A DNA stretch of 64,000 nt, taken from assembly GCA_023384675.1 (NCBI GenBank), contig JAHDVK010000008.1, positions 178,473-242,472 of the forward strand. Direction: 5' to 3'. This document shows, piece by piece, positions 1 through 9,213 of the stretch. Position 1 is the stretch's first letter; the number at the start of each line of letters is the position of its first letter. The position numbers and the translations under genes are program-made. The notes below the pieces were generated by a model. The model made no database searches and had not been told where the DNA came from. It was given only the letters and a program-made list of their open reading frames with translations. The DNA is from Bryobacteraceae bacterium (GTDB lineage Bacteria > Acidobacteriota > Terriglobia > Bryobacterales > Bryobacteraceae).

Positions 1-1474
1 ATTTGCCGCAGGACTCCGAGTGGGTGAACTCGACGAAATACCGCGCCACGTCCACCATGCAGTTGTCTTCGTCCATGACGACCATGCCGCCGGAGCCCAT
101 AATGGAGCCGAGCTGAGCGAGGGTTTCGTAATCCACGGGCGTGTCGAACATCTCCTGCGGGATGGTGCCGCCGGAGGGGCCGCCCGTCTGGACCGCCTTG
201 ACCGCTTTCCCGTGGGTGGCGCCGCCGCCGATGTCATAAACGAAGGTCTTGAGCGGCGTGCCGAGCGGCATTTCGACCAGGCCGGTGTTCTGCACTTTAC
301 CGACGAGTGAGAAGACCTTCGTGCCGGGACTCTTGGGCGAACCGGTTTCGGTGAACCAGGCGGCGCCTTTCACCACGATGGGCGCGACGTTGTACCAGGT
401 CTCGACGTTATTGATGTTGGTGGGGTAGCCCCAAAGGCCCTTTTCCGCGGGGTACGGCGGGCGGGGCGTGGGCCGCCCGGCGCGGCCTTCGAGCGAGCGG
501 ATGAGCGCGGTTTCCTCGCCGCAGACGAACGCGCCGGCGCCCTCCACGAGCGAGATATCGAAGTTAAACCCGCGTCCGAGAATGTTCTTGCCCAGCAGGC
601 CGTAGTCGCGCGCCTGGTCCATGGCGTGCTGCAGGCGGTGGACGGCGAGCGGGTACTCGGCGCGGACATACAGGATGCCTTCGGTGGAGCCGGTGACATA
701 GCCGGCGATGATCATGCCTTCGAGCATCGAGTGGGGATCGCCCTCGATCTCGTTGCGGTTCATGTATGCGCCGGGGTCGCCTTCGTCGGCGTTCGAGATC
801 AGGAATTTGCGCTCCGCCTGAGCCTTGCGGAGCATTTCCCATTTGAGCCCGGTCTGGTAGCCCGCGCCGCCGCGGCCGCGGAGTTTTGCGGCCTTGAGCT
901 GTTCGATGACGGCTTCGGGGCTCGAGTCGATCAGCACCTTGTAGAGGGCTTGATAGCCGCCGACGGCGATGTACTCTTCGATTTCAATCGGCGAGATGAT
1001 GCCGCAGTTGCGGAGGACGATCTTCTTCTGGCCCGTGAAGAAGGGGACGTCGTACCAGTGGGGGATTTCAGGCTGCCCGGCGGCGTACTTGATGGTGGCG
1101 GTGATGTGGTCCCACTCTTCGATCTTGCAAAGCGCGAGTTCGGCGGGGATGCGGCCCGCGGCGAGGTGATCGAGTAAGGCGGGGACGTCGGAGGCCTGAA
1201 TGCGGCGCAGGACGACCAGCGGCTGGCCAGGCAACAGGACGTTCACCAGCGGCTCTTCGGCGCAGAAGCCGAAACAGCCGGTGCGCGTGAGATGAAAGCC
1301 GAGGCCGAGGTTGTGGATGTGGTCGGCGAAGGCGTGGTACACGGCTTCGGCGCCGTTGCCCATGCCGCAGGTGCCCATGCCGATAGCGATGCGGGGCACG
1401 CCGGGCATGAGCTTGCGCAGTCCGGCGGCGTGGGCGGCATTGAACGAACTGAGATCGGAGATGCGATGGGACAT
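1..1474 (-). CDS. NuoF-like NADH-binding flavoprotein subunit (HydB/HndC/HoxF type), 3' end outside window
   Basis: Diaphorase subunit that would oxidise or reduce NAD(P)H through FMN and pass electrons to Fe-S clusters. The 491 visible residues hold an N-terminal thioredoxin-like domain (about residues 25-115, with GTCGMGN and TGCFGFC) and then the NuoF core: GRGGAG near residue 200, the flavin loop VEGAGAFVCGEETAL, and the first Cys of the C-terminal 4Fe-4S motif (ESCGK) just before the window edge. The fused N-terminal domain is typical of HydB, HndC, HoxF and FdsB and is absent from ordinary complex I NuoF. ATG at 1474 is chosen because GGGAGG lies just upstream, 17 nt after the stop of the NuoE-like gene. 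Hydrogenase, formate dehydrogenase and complex-I-like complexes all remain possible; the missing left-hand genes would decide. Confidence 0.88.
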   Translation of the reverse strand, partial: MSHRISDLSSFNAAHAAGLRKLMPGVPRIAIGMGTCGMGNGAEAVYHAFADHIHNLGLGFHLTRTGCFGFCAEEPLVNVLLPGQPLVVLRRIQASDVPALLDHLAAGRIPAELALCKIEEWDHITATIKYAAGQPEIPHWYDVPFFTGQKKIVLRNCGIISPIEIEEYIAVGGYQALYKVLIDSSPEAVIEQLKAAKLRGRGGAGYQTGLKWEMLRKAQAERKFLISNADEGDPGAYMNRNEIEGDPHSMLEGMIIAGYVTGSTEGILYVRAEYPLAVHRLQHAMDQARDYGLLGKNILGRGFNFDISLVEGAGAFVCGEETALIRSLEGRAGRPTPRPPYPAEKGLWGYPTNINNVETWYNVAPIVVKGAAWFTETGSPKSPGTKVFSLVGKVQNTGLVEMPLGTPLKTFVYDIGGGATHGKAVKAVQTGGPSGGTIPQEMFDTPVDYETLAQLGSIMGSGGMVVMDEDNCMVDVARYFVEFTHSESCGK

Positions 1475-1491
1475 GATAGCCGGGCCTCCCG

Positions 1492-2022
1492 TTAACGGAT
1501 CAACTGCTCGACCTCGCGCTGGAGCGCGCGTTCATTCACGTGACCGAGCACGTGGTGATCGACTTCGGCGACGGGCGCGAGCGCGCACTGGCCGAAGCAG
1601 GCGACGGTACGGACGGTGACTGCGCCGTCGGGCGTGGTGGCGGTGAGCTTGTCGGCGCTGCCTTCGTCCTCGTCCTCGCGCAGGCCGAGCTGCAGGCGGA
1701 CGCTTTCCAGCAGGCGCATCGAACCGCGCGTGTGGCAGGCCGTGCCGCGGCAGATGCAGACCGTGTGGCGGCCCTGCGGTTTCAGGTTAAAAAGCGCGTA
1801 GAAAGTGACGACGTTATAAATGCGGGACTCGGGAATTCCCGTGCGGCGGGCCAGATAATCCAGCATCGGGGCGGGCAGATACTTTTCGGGCTGGCGCTCC
1901 TGGATGCGTTCGAGCACGGTGAGCAGCATGCCGGGGCGGTCCTGCTGTTCGCTGATGAGCTGGTCGAGAAATTCCTGGTCCTCTCGGCTGAGGTGCGCGG
2001 GCAAAGACGGGGCGAAAGTCAT
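1492..2022 (-). CDS. NuoE-like thioredoxin-fold [2Fe-2S] subunit
   Basis: A 176-residue partner of the NuoF-like subunit. The N-terminal half is the helical NuoE region (PEKYLPAPMLDYLARRTG, IYNVVTFYALF). The C-terminal half is the thioredoxin-like [2Fe-2S] domain with paired cysteines in CRGTAC (C-x4-C) and CFGQC (C-x3-C). In NADH dehydrogenases, bidirectional hydrogenases and NAD-linked formate dehydrogenases this subunit carries the N1a-type cluster beside the FMN. ATG at 2022 is preferred over an in-frame start 16 codons upstream because AGGAG sits 7 nt before it. It is probably the first gene of the operon: the next gene upstream begins a different functional group 71 nt away. Confidence 0.9.
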   Translation of the reverse strand: MTFAPSLPAHLSREDQEFLDQLISEQQDRPGMLLTVLERIQERQPEKYLPAPMLDYLARRTGIPESRIYNVVTFYALFNLKPQGRHTVCICRGTACHTRGSMRLLESVRLQLGLREDEDEGSADKLTATTPDGAVTVRTVACFGQCALAPVAEVDHHVLGHVNERALQREVEQLIR

Positions 2023-2093
2023 GCGGACTCCTGGAATTAACGGACAATTCCAGATAATCACATCCGACACTCTGAAATCAAGGAAGGTGGTGA

Positions 2094-4052
2094 TCAGTCT
2101 TCGAGTTGCAGCGAGACGGCAAAGGGGTAGTCCTCGGCGGCACCGGTGTGGAGGCGGATGCGGTACAGTTTTTCGCCCCAGACGGACTGGAGGCGGGGGT
2201 CGCTAATGGGTTGTTCATCGATATCGACGCCGGTGCGGAGCACGTGGGCCTGGAGGAGGACGCGGGTACCGCCGAGGGGGCCCCCGGTGAGCAGGATGGA
2301 GTTCTGGGCGGTATGGGTGGGCGGGCAGGGGGTGATGAGGCTGGTGACGATGCGGTTGCCACTGCGGCGGAAGCGGGCGTTGTCGCTGATGGTGACGATG
2401 CCGGTCTCGCGGTTCAGGCGGAACGTGCGGCGCCAGAATTCCAGGCCCGCCTCCTCGGGCCAGGCGGCGGCGATGTCCATCGATAGCACGGCGCTGTTGT
2501 CATCGGCAGTGTACTGGCAGTCGCGCGCCTCGAACCGGCGTCCGGCGCTCTGCATCACGCCATTCACGGTGGGCAGGTTGTGCCAGGACGATTGCATGGT
2601 CCAGATGTCGTAGCGCCGCGGGGAGAAGGTTTTTGCCGTGTACTCCTCGACGCCTACATCGATCAGCACAGGCTTGCCGTGCGCGAACACGATGAAGTTG
2701 CCCACGTCGTTGTGATTGTGGCTTTCGGCGTTGTGGCCGCCCTGGGCGGCGAGGTAGAGGCCGTCGGCGGAGCCTTCCTTCATGCGCGCGGCGAAGAAGT
2801 GGGTTTGCGGGAGCCAGACGTCGCGGACGAGCGGCGGCGCGCCCTTCGCCCGCAGTTCCTCGTCATGGTAAAGAGTGGCGTCCAGTTGCCGGGCGATGGC
2901 GCCGGATGCGACCGCGCGCTCGGGCGCCCGCTGCACCGCCCAGGCGCCGTGCGCCATCATGCGGGCGTCGCCGATGCGCTTGCCGAAGCGGTAAACGAGG
3001 TCGCCGTTGATGAACGTGCGCGCGGAGGCGTCGGCGAAATTCACATACCAGTCCTCGTGGATGTGCGCACGATAGATGTAGCGGCCAATTTCGCTCACGA
3101 GCGGCAGCTTGAAGAAGTCCGCGCGGCCGGCGGTGGCCGAATGGAGCAGGTCGAGGCATTCGAACATCGAGCCGCCGGCATGGCCCCAATAGCCGGGACC
3201 CTCGTCGCAGCCGCCGTCGGGATGATAGGCATCGAGGAAGCGGTCGAGCGAGCGCAGGATCCTGGCCACGGTTGCCGCGCGCCGCTGCGCGTCCGGCTCC
3301 ATCAGCAGCGCGCAGGTGAGCCAGTTGGAGTTGATCCACGGATTCCAGTTGTTGACGGGGCGGGTGGCTTCGAAGCCCATCCACCAGAAGTCGTTGCGTT
3401 CGAGGCAGACATCGAGGATACGCCGTTTCACTTCGTGCGCCAGCCTGGGCCGCAGCAGTGGGGAGAGCGCCGCGAGTTGCGGCCCCAGCAGGTAGTCCAC
3501 CCAGGCGATCAGGCTGCCGGTGTCGGCGGCGAAGAGGTCCACGGTCGGTTCCTCCGCGTCCGGCAGGCCATGGCCCGAGCTTTGCAGGTTCAGGTGTGCG
3601 GGCACGCCCCAGTAGGTCTCTTCGCAGGTCAGCCAGAGTCCGTCGAGAAGCGGGTCCAGGAACCGGCCCTTGCCCTCGAAACACTCGCCCATGGCAAGGT
3701 GGAGGATCCGGTTGCGGCGGGCGCTGCGGACATCCTGGTAGCGGGACCGGTTACCGTCGCGCTGGTATTCCAGGAACAGGGTCGCGGGCAGCGAGGGCCA
3801 AGGTCCGGCGGCGGCTTCGGTGGCGCGCCGGATGGCGGCGTCGCGCAATTTGGCGGGCATCCGCTCCCAGGCTGCGCGTTCGCGCGCAGTGGGATAGGGC
3901 TTCCATTCGCCGCGCGGCTGCAGGACCTGGCTCAGGCGTTGGGCGCTCCAGTCCCTGCTGAGGACGCCCCGCTCCGGCGGGGCCTGCGCCGCGGCCAATA
4001 GAGGCGCCGCCGCACCGGCGCTCATCAGAGTTCTACGTGTAAATTCCGGCAT
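2094..4052 (-). CDS. Heparinase II/III family protein, exported
   Basis: A 652-residue predicted polysaccharide lyase or related glycan-binding protein. It starts with a twin-arginine-like export signal (TRRTLMSAGAAAPLLAAAQA), followed by an alpha-helical toroid region (about residues 60-370, many Trp and Asp residues) and a beta-sandwich heparinase II/III-like domain (about 400-640) containing the family hallmark ESHNHNDVGNFIVFAHG. The conserved His/Asn cluster there supports the fold, but the substrate cannot be read from sequence. ATG at 4052 is used because it puts the RR motif at residues 5-6; a GTG at 4073 would add seven residues. Neither has a clear Shine-Dalgarno sequence. It stands alone, divergent from the gene at 4116. 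Confidence 0.85.
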   Translation of the reverse strand: MPEFTRRTLMSAGAAAPLLAAAQAPPERGVLSRDWSAQRLSQVLQPRGEWKPYPTARERAAWERMPAKLRDAAIRRATEAAAGPWPSLPATLFLEYQRDGNRSRYQDVRSARRNRILHLAMGECFEGKGRFLDPLLDGLWLTCEETYWGVPAHLNLQSSGHGLPDAEEPTVDLFAADTGSLIAWVDYLLGPQLAALSPLLRPRLAHEVKRRILDVCLERNDFWWMGFEATRPVNNWNPWINSNWLTCALLMEPDAQRRAATVARILRSLDRFLDAYHPDGGCDEGPGYWGHAGGSMFECLDLLHSATAGRADFFKLPLVSEIGRYIYRAHIHEDWYVNFADASARTFINGDLVYRFGKRIGDARMMAHGAWAVQRAPERAVASGAIARQLDATLYHDEELRAKGAPPLVRDVWLPQTHFFAARMKEGSADGLYLAAQGGHNAESHNHNDVGNFIVFAHGKPVLIDVGVEEYTAKTFSPRRYDIWTMQSSWHNLPTVNGVMQSAGRRFEARDCQYTADDNSAVLSMDIAAAWPEEAGLEFWRRTFRLNRETGIVTISDNARFRRSGNRIVTSLITPCPPTHTAQNSILLTGGPLGGTRVLLQAHVLRTGVDIDEQPISDPRLQSVWGEKLYRIRLHTGAAEDYPFAVSLQLED

Positions 4053-4092
4053 GGCTGTGTCCGGTTCTATCACAATCAGGAGCCACGTTCGG

Positions 4093-4098
4093 TAGAAT
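4093..4098 (+). promoter_or_regulatory. Candidate -10 box (TAGAAT) for the secreted duplicated-domain protein
   Basis: TAGAAT lies 17 nt before the ATG at 4116, with AGGA between them as the likely ribosome binding site, giving a short leader of about 11 nt. No good -35 hexamer is visible at the expected distance, so this rests on the -10 element and its placement alone. Confidence 0.35.
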
Positions 4099-4115
4099 CT
4101 TAAGCAGGAACCCTT

Positions 4116-4778
4116 ATGCGCTTTCTCACTCTATCCCTCGCTTTTGCTCTCGCCCTGCCCGCTTTCGCCAACAGCGTTCTCGGCACGTGGAGCGTCTCCG
4201 CCACCGATCCCGACGGTCAGGTGCATAGATCGGAAATGACCATCGAACAAGATGGCAGTGCTTTCAAAGGCATGGTGAAGGCCGGCCAGCAGACGATTGC
4301 TATGCAGAACGTACAAGTGCAAGGCGAAGAACTTACGTTCAAGCTGCCCTGGGACTACATGATGTTGACCCTGAAACTCCGGCTGACCGGCGACGAAATG
4401 AAGGGCACCTTCATGACGGCGGACGGCGATGGCGGACCCGTGGTGGCGAAGCGCATCGGCGCGGCGCCTGCCGCTTCCGGCGGCGGTTCGGGTGTGGCGG
4501 GCAAGTGGAAAGTCACCGCCGTCACCGACTCCGGCCGCGAAATGAAGCTCGAAATTGACTTGAAGGAAGAGGCCGGCAAGTGGAGCGGCACGTTGATCAC
4601 GCCCGATGGCATGACGCTCGCCCTGAGTGAAGTCGCCGCCACCGCCCAGGATGTGTCCTTCAAGATCCCGACCGAAATGGGTACGTTTCTGATCAAATTG
4701 GCGCCCGACGGCGAAAGCATGAAGGGCACTTACACAAGCCCCGACGGCAATAGCGGCAAACTCGTGGCCTCGCGCTAA
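4116..4778 (+). CDS. Secreted protein of two tandem homologous domains, function unknown
   Basis: 220 residues with a clear Sec signal peptide (MRFLTLSLAFALALPAFA). The mature part is an internal duplication: residues about 21-112 (VLGTWSVSATDPDGQ ... MKGTFMTADGDGGPVVAKR) and 127-220 (VAGKWKVTAVTDSGRE ... MKGTYTSPDGNSGKLVASR) align along their length, joined by a Gly/Ala/Ser-rich linker. Both halves begin with G-x-W and end with MKGT[FY] followed by a DG-rich turn and VA[KS]R, suggesting paired small beta-barrel or lipocalin-like units. I recognise no named family. It is probably periplasmic. AGGAACCC precedes the ATG. Confidence 0.75.
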   Translation: MRFLTLSLAFALALPAFANSVLGTWSVSATDPDGQVHRSEMTIEQDGSAFKGMVKAGQQTIAMQNVQVQGEELTFKLPWDYMMLTLKLRLTGDEMKGTFMTADGDGGPVVAKRIGAAPAASGGGSGVAGKWKVTAVTDSGREMKLEIDLKEEAGKWSGTLITPDGMTLALSEVAATAQDVSFKIPTEMGTFLIKLAPDGESMKGTYTSPDGNSGKLVASR

Positions 4779-4802
4779 CCGCGATAAGCTGGTGGGGCGC
4801 TC

Positions 4803-5735
4803 ATGATGACGCCCCACCTTCCCTCCCGCAATTTCTACCTCAACTCGCTCGCTCCCACCCCTCTCGTCTCCGTTCAACTCGACCCGGCCGACCCGGTGAT
4901 CTGGTGCAAGCTGGAATTCCTGAACCCCAGCGGCTCCACGAAGGACCGCATCGCCCGCTACATCCTCGAAAAGGCTTGGCGCGAAGGCCGCCTGCGTCCC
5001 GGCAGCGCCGTCATCGAAGCCTCCTCCGGTTCCACCTCGATCGCCATGGCGCTCGCCTCAGCGCAATTGGGCCTGCGCTTTATCGCGGTGATGCCCGCCA
5101 CGGTCAGCCCGGAGCGCATTCAAATGATCCGCGGATTCGGCGGCGAAACGCGCCTCATTCAGGAAGGCGGCATCTTCGAGGCGATCCGCGAGACGGAGCG
5201 GCTCGCCGGGGAGTTGGACGGGTTCCTGCCGCGCCAGTTCTCCAATCCGGACAACGCGCGCGCACACCAGCACGGCACTGCGCGCGAGATCCTGGACCAG
5301 ATCCCCGGCGGGGCCGTGGACGCGGTGGTCAGCGGCGTGGGGACCGGCGGGACGCTGGTGGGCCTATTTCATGGTTGCCGCGAGGGCGGCTGTCCGGTGG
5401 CGCCGGTGCTGGCGCGGCCGGTGCATATCACCAACACTCCGGAGGTCGAGTGTTGCAGTTTTTCCTGCCAGATTCCCGGGGTGATCGATTGCGTGTCGAC
5501 GATCTTCGAACCGGCCGCGATGCCCGGCCTGATCGGTCTGGAGATCCGCGATGACGAAGCGCTCGCGGCCACACGCCGGCTGATTGCGGCGGGCTTCCCC
5601 GTGGGCCCGAGTTCGGGGCTCAACTACACCGCCGCCATACGCGCCGCCCGCGAACACCTGCCGCCGGACGCCACGGTGGCAACCGTGTTTCCCGACCGCA
5701 TGGAGCGCTATTTCAGCACGGGATTGTTCGGCTGA
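4803..5735 (+). CDS. PLP-dependent cysteine synthase family protein
   Basis: A 310-residue fold-type II PLP enzyme. NPSGSTKD (about residues 39-46) contains the Schiff-base lysine, SSGSTSIAMA is the substrate loop, SGVGTGGTLVGL is the phosphate-binding loop and GPSSG is the C-terminal cofactor contact. Length and motif order match cysteine synthases (CysK/CysM), which make L-cysteine from O-acetylserine or O-phosphoserine and sulfide. The stretch where CysK normally has a short loop carries four Cys residues (ECCSFSCQIPGVIDC, about residues 218-232), which is not standard for CysK. Cysteine synthase, cystathionine beta-synthase-like and diaminopropionate-synthase-like roles are all possible. 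It lies 24 nt after the secreted protein gene and may share its transcript. Confidence 0.82.
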   Translation: MMTPHLPSRNFYLNSLAPTPLVSVQLDPADPVIWCKLEFLNPSGSTKDRIARYILEKAWREGRLRPGSAVIEASSGSTSIAMALASAQLGLRFIAVMPATVSPERIQMIRGFGGETRLIQEGGIFEAIRETERLAGELDGFLPRQFSNPDNARAHQHGTAREILDQIPGGAVDAVVSGVGTGGTLVGLFHGCREGGCPVAPVLARPVHITNTPEVECCSFSCQIPGVIDCVSTIFEPAAMPGLIGLEIRDDEALAATRRLIAAGFPVGPSSGLNYTAAIRAAREHLPPDATVATVFPDRMERYFSTGLFG

Positions 5736-5778
5736 GATTCGAAGCGTCCTTGCGCGGTCTGACCAGGCGGAACAGAGG

Positions 5779-5814
5779 AAGGGCCCTGCCTCCCGCGCGG
5801 GAGACAGGGCCCTT
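5779..5814. terminator. Strong stem-loop between converging genes
   Basis: AAGGGCCCTG (5779-5788) pairs perfectly with CAGGGCCCTT (5805-5814), and the enclosed TCCCGCGCGGGA is itself a palindrome. It sits between the plus-strand PLP enzyme and the minus-strand TonB receptor, where a bidirectional terminator is expected. No long U tract follows on either strand. Confidence 0.7.
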
Positions 5815-5836
5815 TGGGTTGGGGATGAGCGGCCGG

Positions 5837-8800
5837 TTAGAAAACGAACCGGGCGCCCAACTGGATAATGCGCGCGTTCTGGCCAACAGCGGTGTACTGG
5901 CCGAAGTCAGGCGCGGTGATCACGCGGCTGACTTCCTGGAACGAGGTGTTGTTGAAGATGTTGTAGAACTCGGCGCGAATCTGGAACTTGGTGCGTTCCG
6001 TCATGTTGAAGTTCTTGAACACGTTCCAGTCGAAGTTACGCTCGCCGTTCAGGCGGAGCATGTTGCGGCCAAAGTTGCCGAAGTTGCCGAGCAGCGGCTG
6101 AGAAAGGCCGAGGCTCTGGGCGTAAGCAGAGTAGTTTGTCACCAGGCCGCTGGTGAGACCGAATGGCGCGCCGGCGGACCCGGCGGGGCGGGGATCGAAG
6201 CTCGAGAGATTTCCGGAAACATTCGGACGGACCTGGCCGCCGCCACCGATCACAGTGAGCGGCGAGATGCCCCTGCGGGCGCCAGCGTCCAGCGTCACCG
6301 GGAAGCCGGTGCGGAACGAGCTTATGCCGGTGAAACCCCAGTTGCCGATCACGTTCTTCAGGGCCCAGTTGCTGGAACCCTTGAACCACTGCGGCTCCCA
6401 CACATGGCTGATCACCAGGCGGTGGCGCAGGTCGAACTGGGCCGCGGCGCGGTTGTCGCGGTTGTTGCGCGGATCCTGCTGCGTGGCGGCGTCATTAATC
6501 AGCACGCCCAGCACGTCGGAACCGTCGTCGATGGTCTTCGACCAGGTCCAGTTCGCATTCATCATCAGCGTGCTGCTGAGGCGCTTCTGGGCCTCGAACT
6601 GGAGCGCGTGGTAGTTCGAATCGGCCGAATTGTCCACGTAAATCACGCCGTTGTAGCGGCCGTCCATGCGGTTGCTGCGGCGGGCCACGTTCCCATTCTG
6701 AAGCTGGAAGGCCGATTGGAACTGGGACAGGCGCGCGGTTTCATCGTCTAGGCTCGTCGCCGGAGACGGCGGCGCGGCGATGAAGTTGATGTCACGCGAT
6801 CGGAGGAGGAAGTTGCCCTTCGTGCCAACGTAGCTGGCCTTCCAGACAACGCCGAGTTGTTCGCGCTGCACGCCGATGTTCCACTGATGGACCAGCGGAT
6901 TGTTCAGGTTCTGATCGATGGCGGGCGAAATGCCGCCGAAGTTCAGCGCCGTAGGCGAGAACCGGCCGGCAGTGGCCGCGGTCGATGTCTGAATCGTGGA
7001 AGTGCCGGCCAGGATCCGCGCCAGGCTGTTGTCGGCCGTGAAGCTGGCCTGACCGCTCTGCACACCCGCCACGATGAAGGGCGGCAGGAAGCGCTGGTTG
7101 GTAATTGGGTTCAGGAAGATGAAGTCATACGCGATGCCGTAGCCGCCGCGAATGACGGTCTTCCCGCCCTGGCCGGGCGTCCAGGCGAAGCCGATACGCG
7201 GCGCCCAATTGTAATTGTCGTGGAACGAAGGGAAGGCGGTCTCAAGCCTGCCCAGCGGACCGTCGCCCGCACCGGCGAATGGCCCCCGATAGTCCAGGTT
7301 GAGATTGGAAATCAGCCCGTTGGCCTCACGCGGGCCCCCGGCGTACTCGAACCGCATGCCGACGTTGAGCGTGAGATTGCGGCTCACCTTCCAGTCGTCC
7401 TGCGCGAACAGGAACAGGTTCCGCACGCGGTTGTTGCGCACGGAGTTGCCGAAGCGCTGCTGGAACACGGCGGGCACGCCGCGCTGGAAGTCGGCGAAGT
7501 TGGCGAACGCCAGCAGGGGCCGGAACAGGGCGTCGAACACGCTGTCGGCCTGCAAGTAATAATACTCGCCGCCGAACTTCAGGTAGTGCTTCCCGGCAAC
7601 CATGCTGAAGTTGTTGTTGAACTGGTAGGTCTTCTGCTCGCGGCCCTGCGGCAGGCCTTCCCACACACCGAAGCTGTTCACAGATCCATCCTGGAACGTG
7701 ATGCGCGGCCCAAGCGGAACCGGCGTGTCGATGGGGAATCCAGCGTCGCTCTGGCCAAAGCCAAACCGGAACTCGTTCACCATGGTGTTGCCGATCAGGC
7801 GGGTGTATGCGGCGGTGGACTGGCGCGGACGGCCCTCGTTGGTGGCGCCGAAGCCCGGCAGGTTCGAGCCGATGAACGTCAGACCATCGGAGGCCGAGAC
7901 GTTTTGCGCGCTGCTGTAGCGGAACCACACCGTGTCACGGCTGCTGATGTTTGCGTCGAAACGGAAGGCGTATTGCCAGAAGTCTGTCGCGTTCGCAGTG
8001 GAGGTCTGGATCTGGCCGGTGGGGTTGGTCGGCACCTGATACTGCTGGAACAGCGCCCGGGCCGACGGATCGGTGATACCCGCGGCCTGATCCGGCGTAG
8101 GAACGCGCGCGATGCGGGTGGCGCCCGCGCCGCGCAGCTTCAAACCCGAATAGTCCGAATGCCAGAACAGCTTGTTGCGCAGATCGGCGAATTTCGGAAT
8201 ATACACCGGGCCGCCAAGCGACCAGCCATACTCGTTACGCCGGATGATGTTCGTGCGGCCCGACCGGTCGAAGAACGGCCGCGCGTTCAGCTTGTCGTTC
8301 CGGAGGAACTCGAACAGCTCACCGTGCAGTTCGTTGGTGCCGTTCTTGGTGATGTAGAGCACCTGCGAGCTGGAGTTGCGCCCGTATTCGGCGCTGAAGT
8401 TGTTGGTGATGACTTTCACTTCCTTGATCGAGCTGAAGTTCAGCGGGTTCAAGGTGCCGCCCGTGCCGGTCACCGACACGTCGGTGGCGGTGATGCCATC
8501 CACCGTGATGTTGTTGCCGCGGCCACGGCCGCCGTTGGAGTTAAAGCTGCCGGAACCGAGGAATGGATTGTTGGCCGATACCGGCGCCACACCCGGCGCG
8601 GTCAGCGCAATCAGGTTCGGGTTACGGGCCACTGGCAGTTCCTGAATGGTCTCGCCGACGACCGAGGTTTGAATCTGGGAGTTCTCGGTATCGAGCTGCT
8701 GAACGGCGTCAGTCACCGTGACGGTCTCGGATACCGAACCCACTTCCAGGACGAAGCGGACACTGGTGACTTCACCCGTCTTCACTTCCGCCTGGGCCAC

Positions 8801-9064
8801 CGAGACGCGGAAGCCAGTGGCCTCGGCGCGAAGCTCATAGCGGCCGATGCGCAGGAGCGCAAAGCTGAATCCGCCCTCCTGGGTCACATCGGCGGTGCGG
8901 GTTTCGCCCGTCTCGAGGTTCCTCACGTTGATCTTGGCCGCGGGCACCGCTCCACCAGAGGCGTCCACGACCACCCCGCGCAGATCACCCGTGATCTGCG
9001 CCGACAAAACCCCGCTGGCCAGTACGGCAAGCAGGATCACCAGCAAAAACTTCGATGGTTTCAT
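5837..9064 (-). CDS. TonB-dependent receptor, Oar/CarboxypepD_reg type
   Basis: A 1075-residue outer-membrane protein: signal peptide (residues 1-22, MKPSKFLLVILLAVLASG), a carboxypeptidase regulatory-like beta-sandwich (about 24-105, DLRGVVVDASGGAVPAAKI), a plug domain (about 120-235) and a long beta-barrel ending in aromatic residues (GARFVF), as expected for BAM insertion. Acidobacteriota encode dozens of such Oar-like receptors, usually of unknown substrate and often linked to large peptides or polysaccharide fragments. A canonical TonB box is not obvious. AAAGGA precedes the ATG. It is apparently monocistronic, with its own long leader and a strong hairpin downstream. Confidence 0.93.
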   Translation of the reverse strand: MKPSKFLLVILLAVLASGVLSAQITGDLRGVVVDASGGAVPAAKINVRNLETGETRTADVTQEGGFSFALLRIGRYELRAEATGFRVSVAQAEVKTGEVTSVRFVLEVGSVSETVTVTDAVQQLDTENSQIQTSVVGETIQELPVARNPNLIALTAPGVAPVSANNPFLGSGSFNSNGGRGRGNNITVDGITATDVSVTGTGGTLNPLNFSSIKEVKVITNNFSAEYGRNSSSQVLYITKNGTNELHGELFEFLRNDKLNARPFFDRSGRTNIIRRNEYGWSLGGPVYIPKFADLRNKLFWHSDYSGLKLRGAGATRIARVPTPDQAAGITDPSARALFQQYQVPTNPTGQIQTSTANATDFWQYAFRFDANISSRDTVWFRYSSAQNVSASDGLTFIGSNLPGFGATNEGRPRQSTAAYTRLIGNTMVNEFRFGFGQSDAGFPIDTPVPLGPRITFQDGSVNSFGVWEGLPQGREQKTYQFNNNFSMVAGKHYLKFGGEYYYLQADSVFDALFRPLLAFANFADFQRGVPAVFQQRFGNSVRNNRVRNLFLFAQDDWKVSRNLTLNVGMRFEYAGGPREANGLISNLNLDYRGPFAGAGDGPLGRLETAFPSFHDNYNWAPRIGFAWTPGQGGKTVIRGGYGIAYDFIFLNPITNQRFLPPFIVAGVQSGQASFTADNSLARILAGTSTIQTSTAATAGRFSPTALNFGGISPAIDQNLNNPLVHQWNIGVQREQLGVVWKASYVGTKGNFLLRSRDINFIAAPPSPATSLDDETARLSQFQSAFQLQNGNVARRSNRMDGRYNGVIYVDNSADSNYHALQFEAQKRLSSTLMMNANWTWSKTIDDGSDVLGVLINDAATQQDPRNNRDNRAAAQFDLRHRLVISHVWEPQWFKGSSNWALKNVIGNWGFTGISSFRTGFPVTLDAGARRGISPLTVIGGGGQVRPNVSGNLSSFDPRPAGSAGAPFGLTSGLVTNYSAYAQSLGLSQPLLGNFGNFGRNMLRLNGERNFDWNVFKNFNMTERTKFQIRAEFYNIFNNTSFQEVSRVITAPDFGQYTAVGQNARIIQLGARFVF

Positions 9065-9213
9065 CGTTTTCCTTTCCCTGAAGACTTTCGGGCGTTCAAT
9101 CCTTGAGTACGGTCACGTCAGCAAAATACGTCACGAGATCCGCTTGCTCCGGATCACTTCGTGAGCCAATCCAGCATCATGCCGATGCGGCCAAACTTCC
9201 GTCTCCCGCCGTG

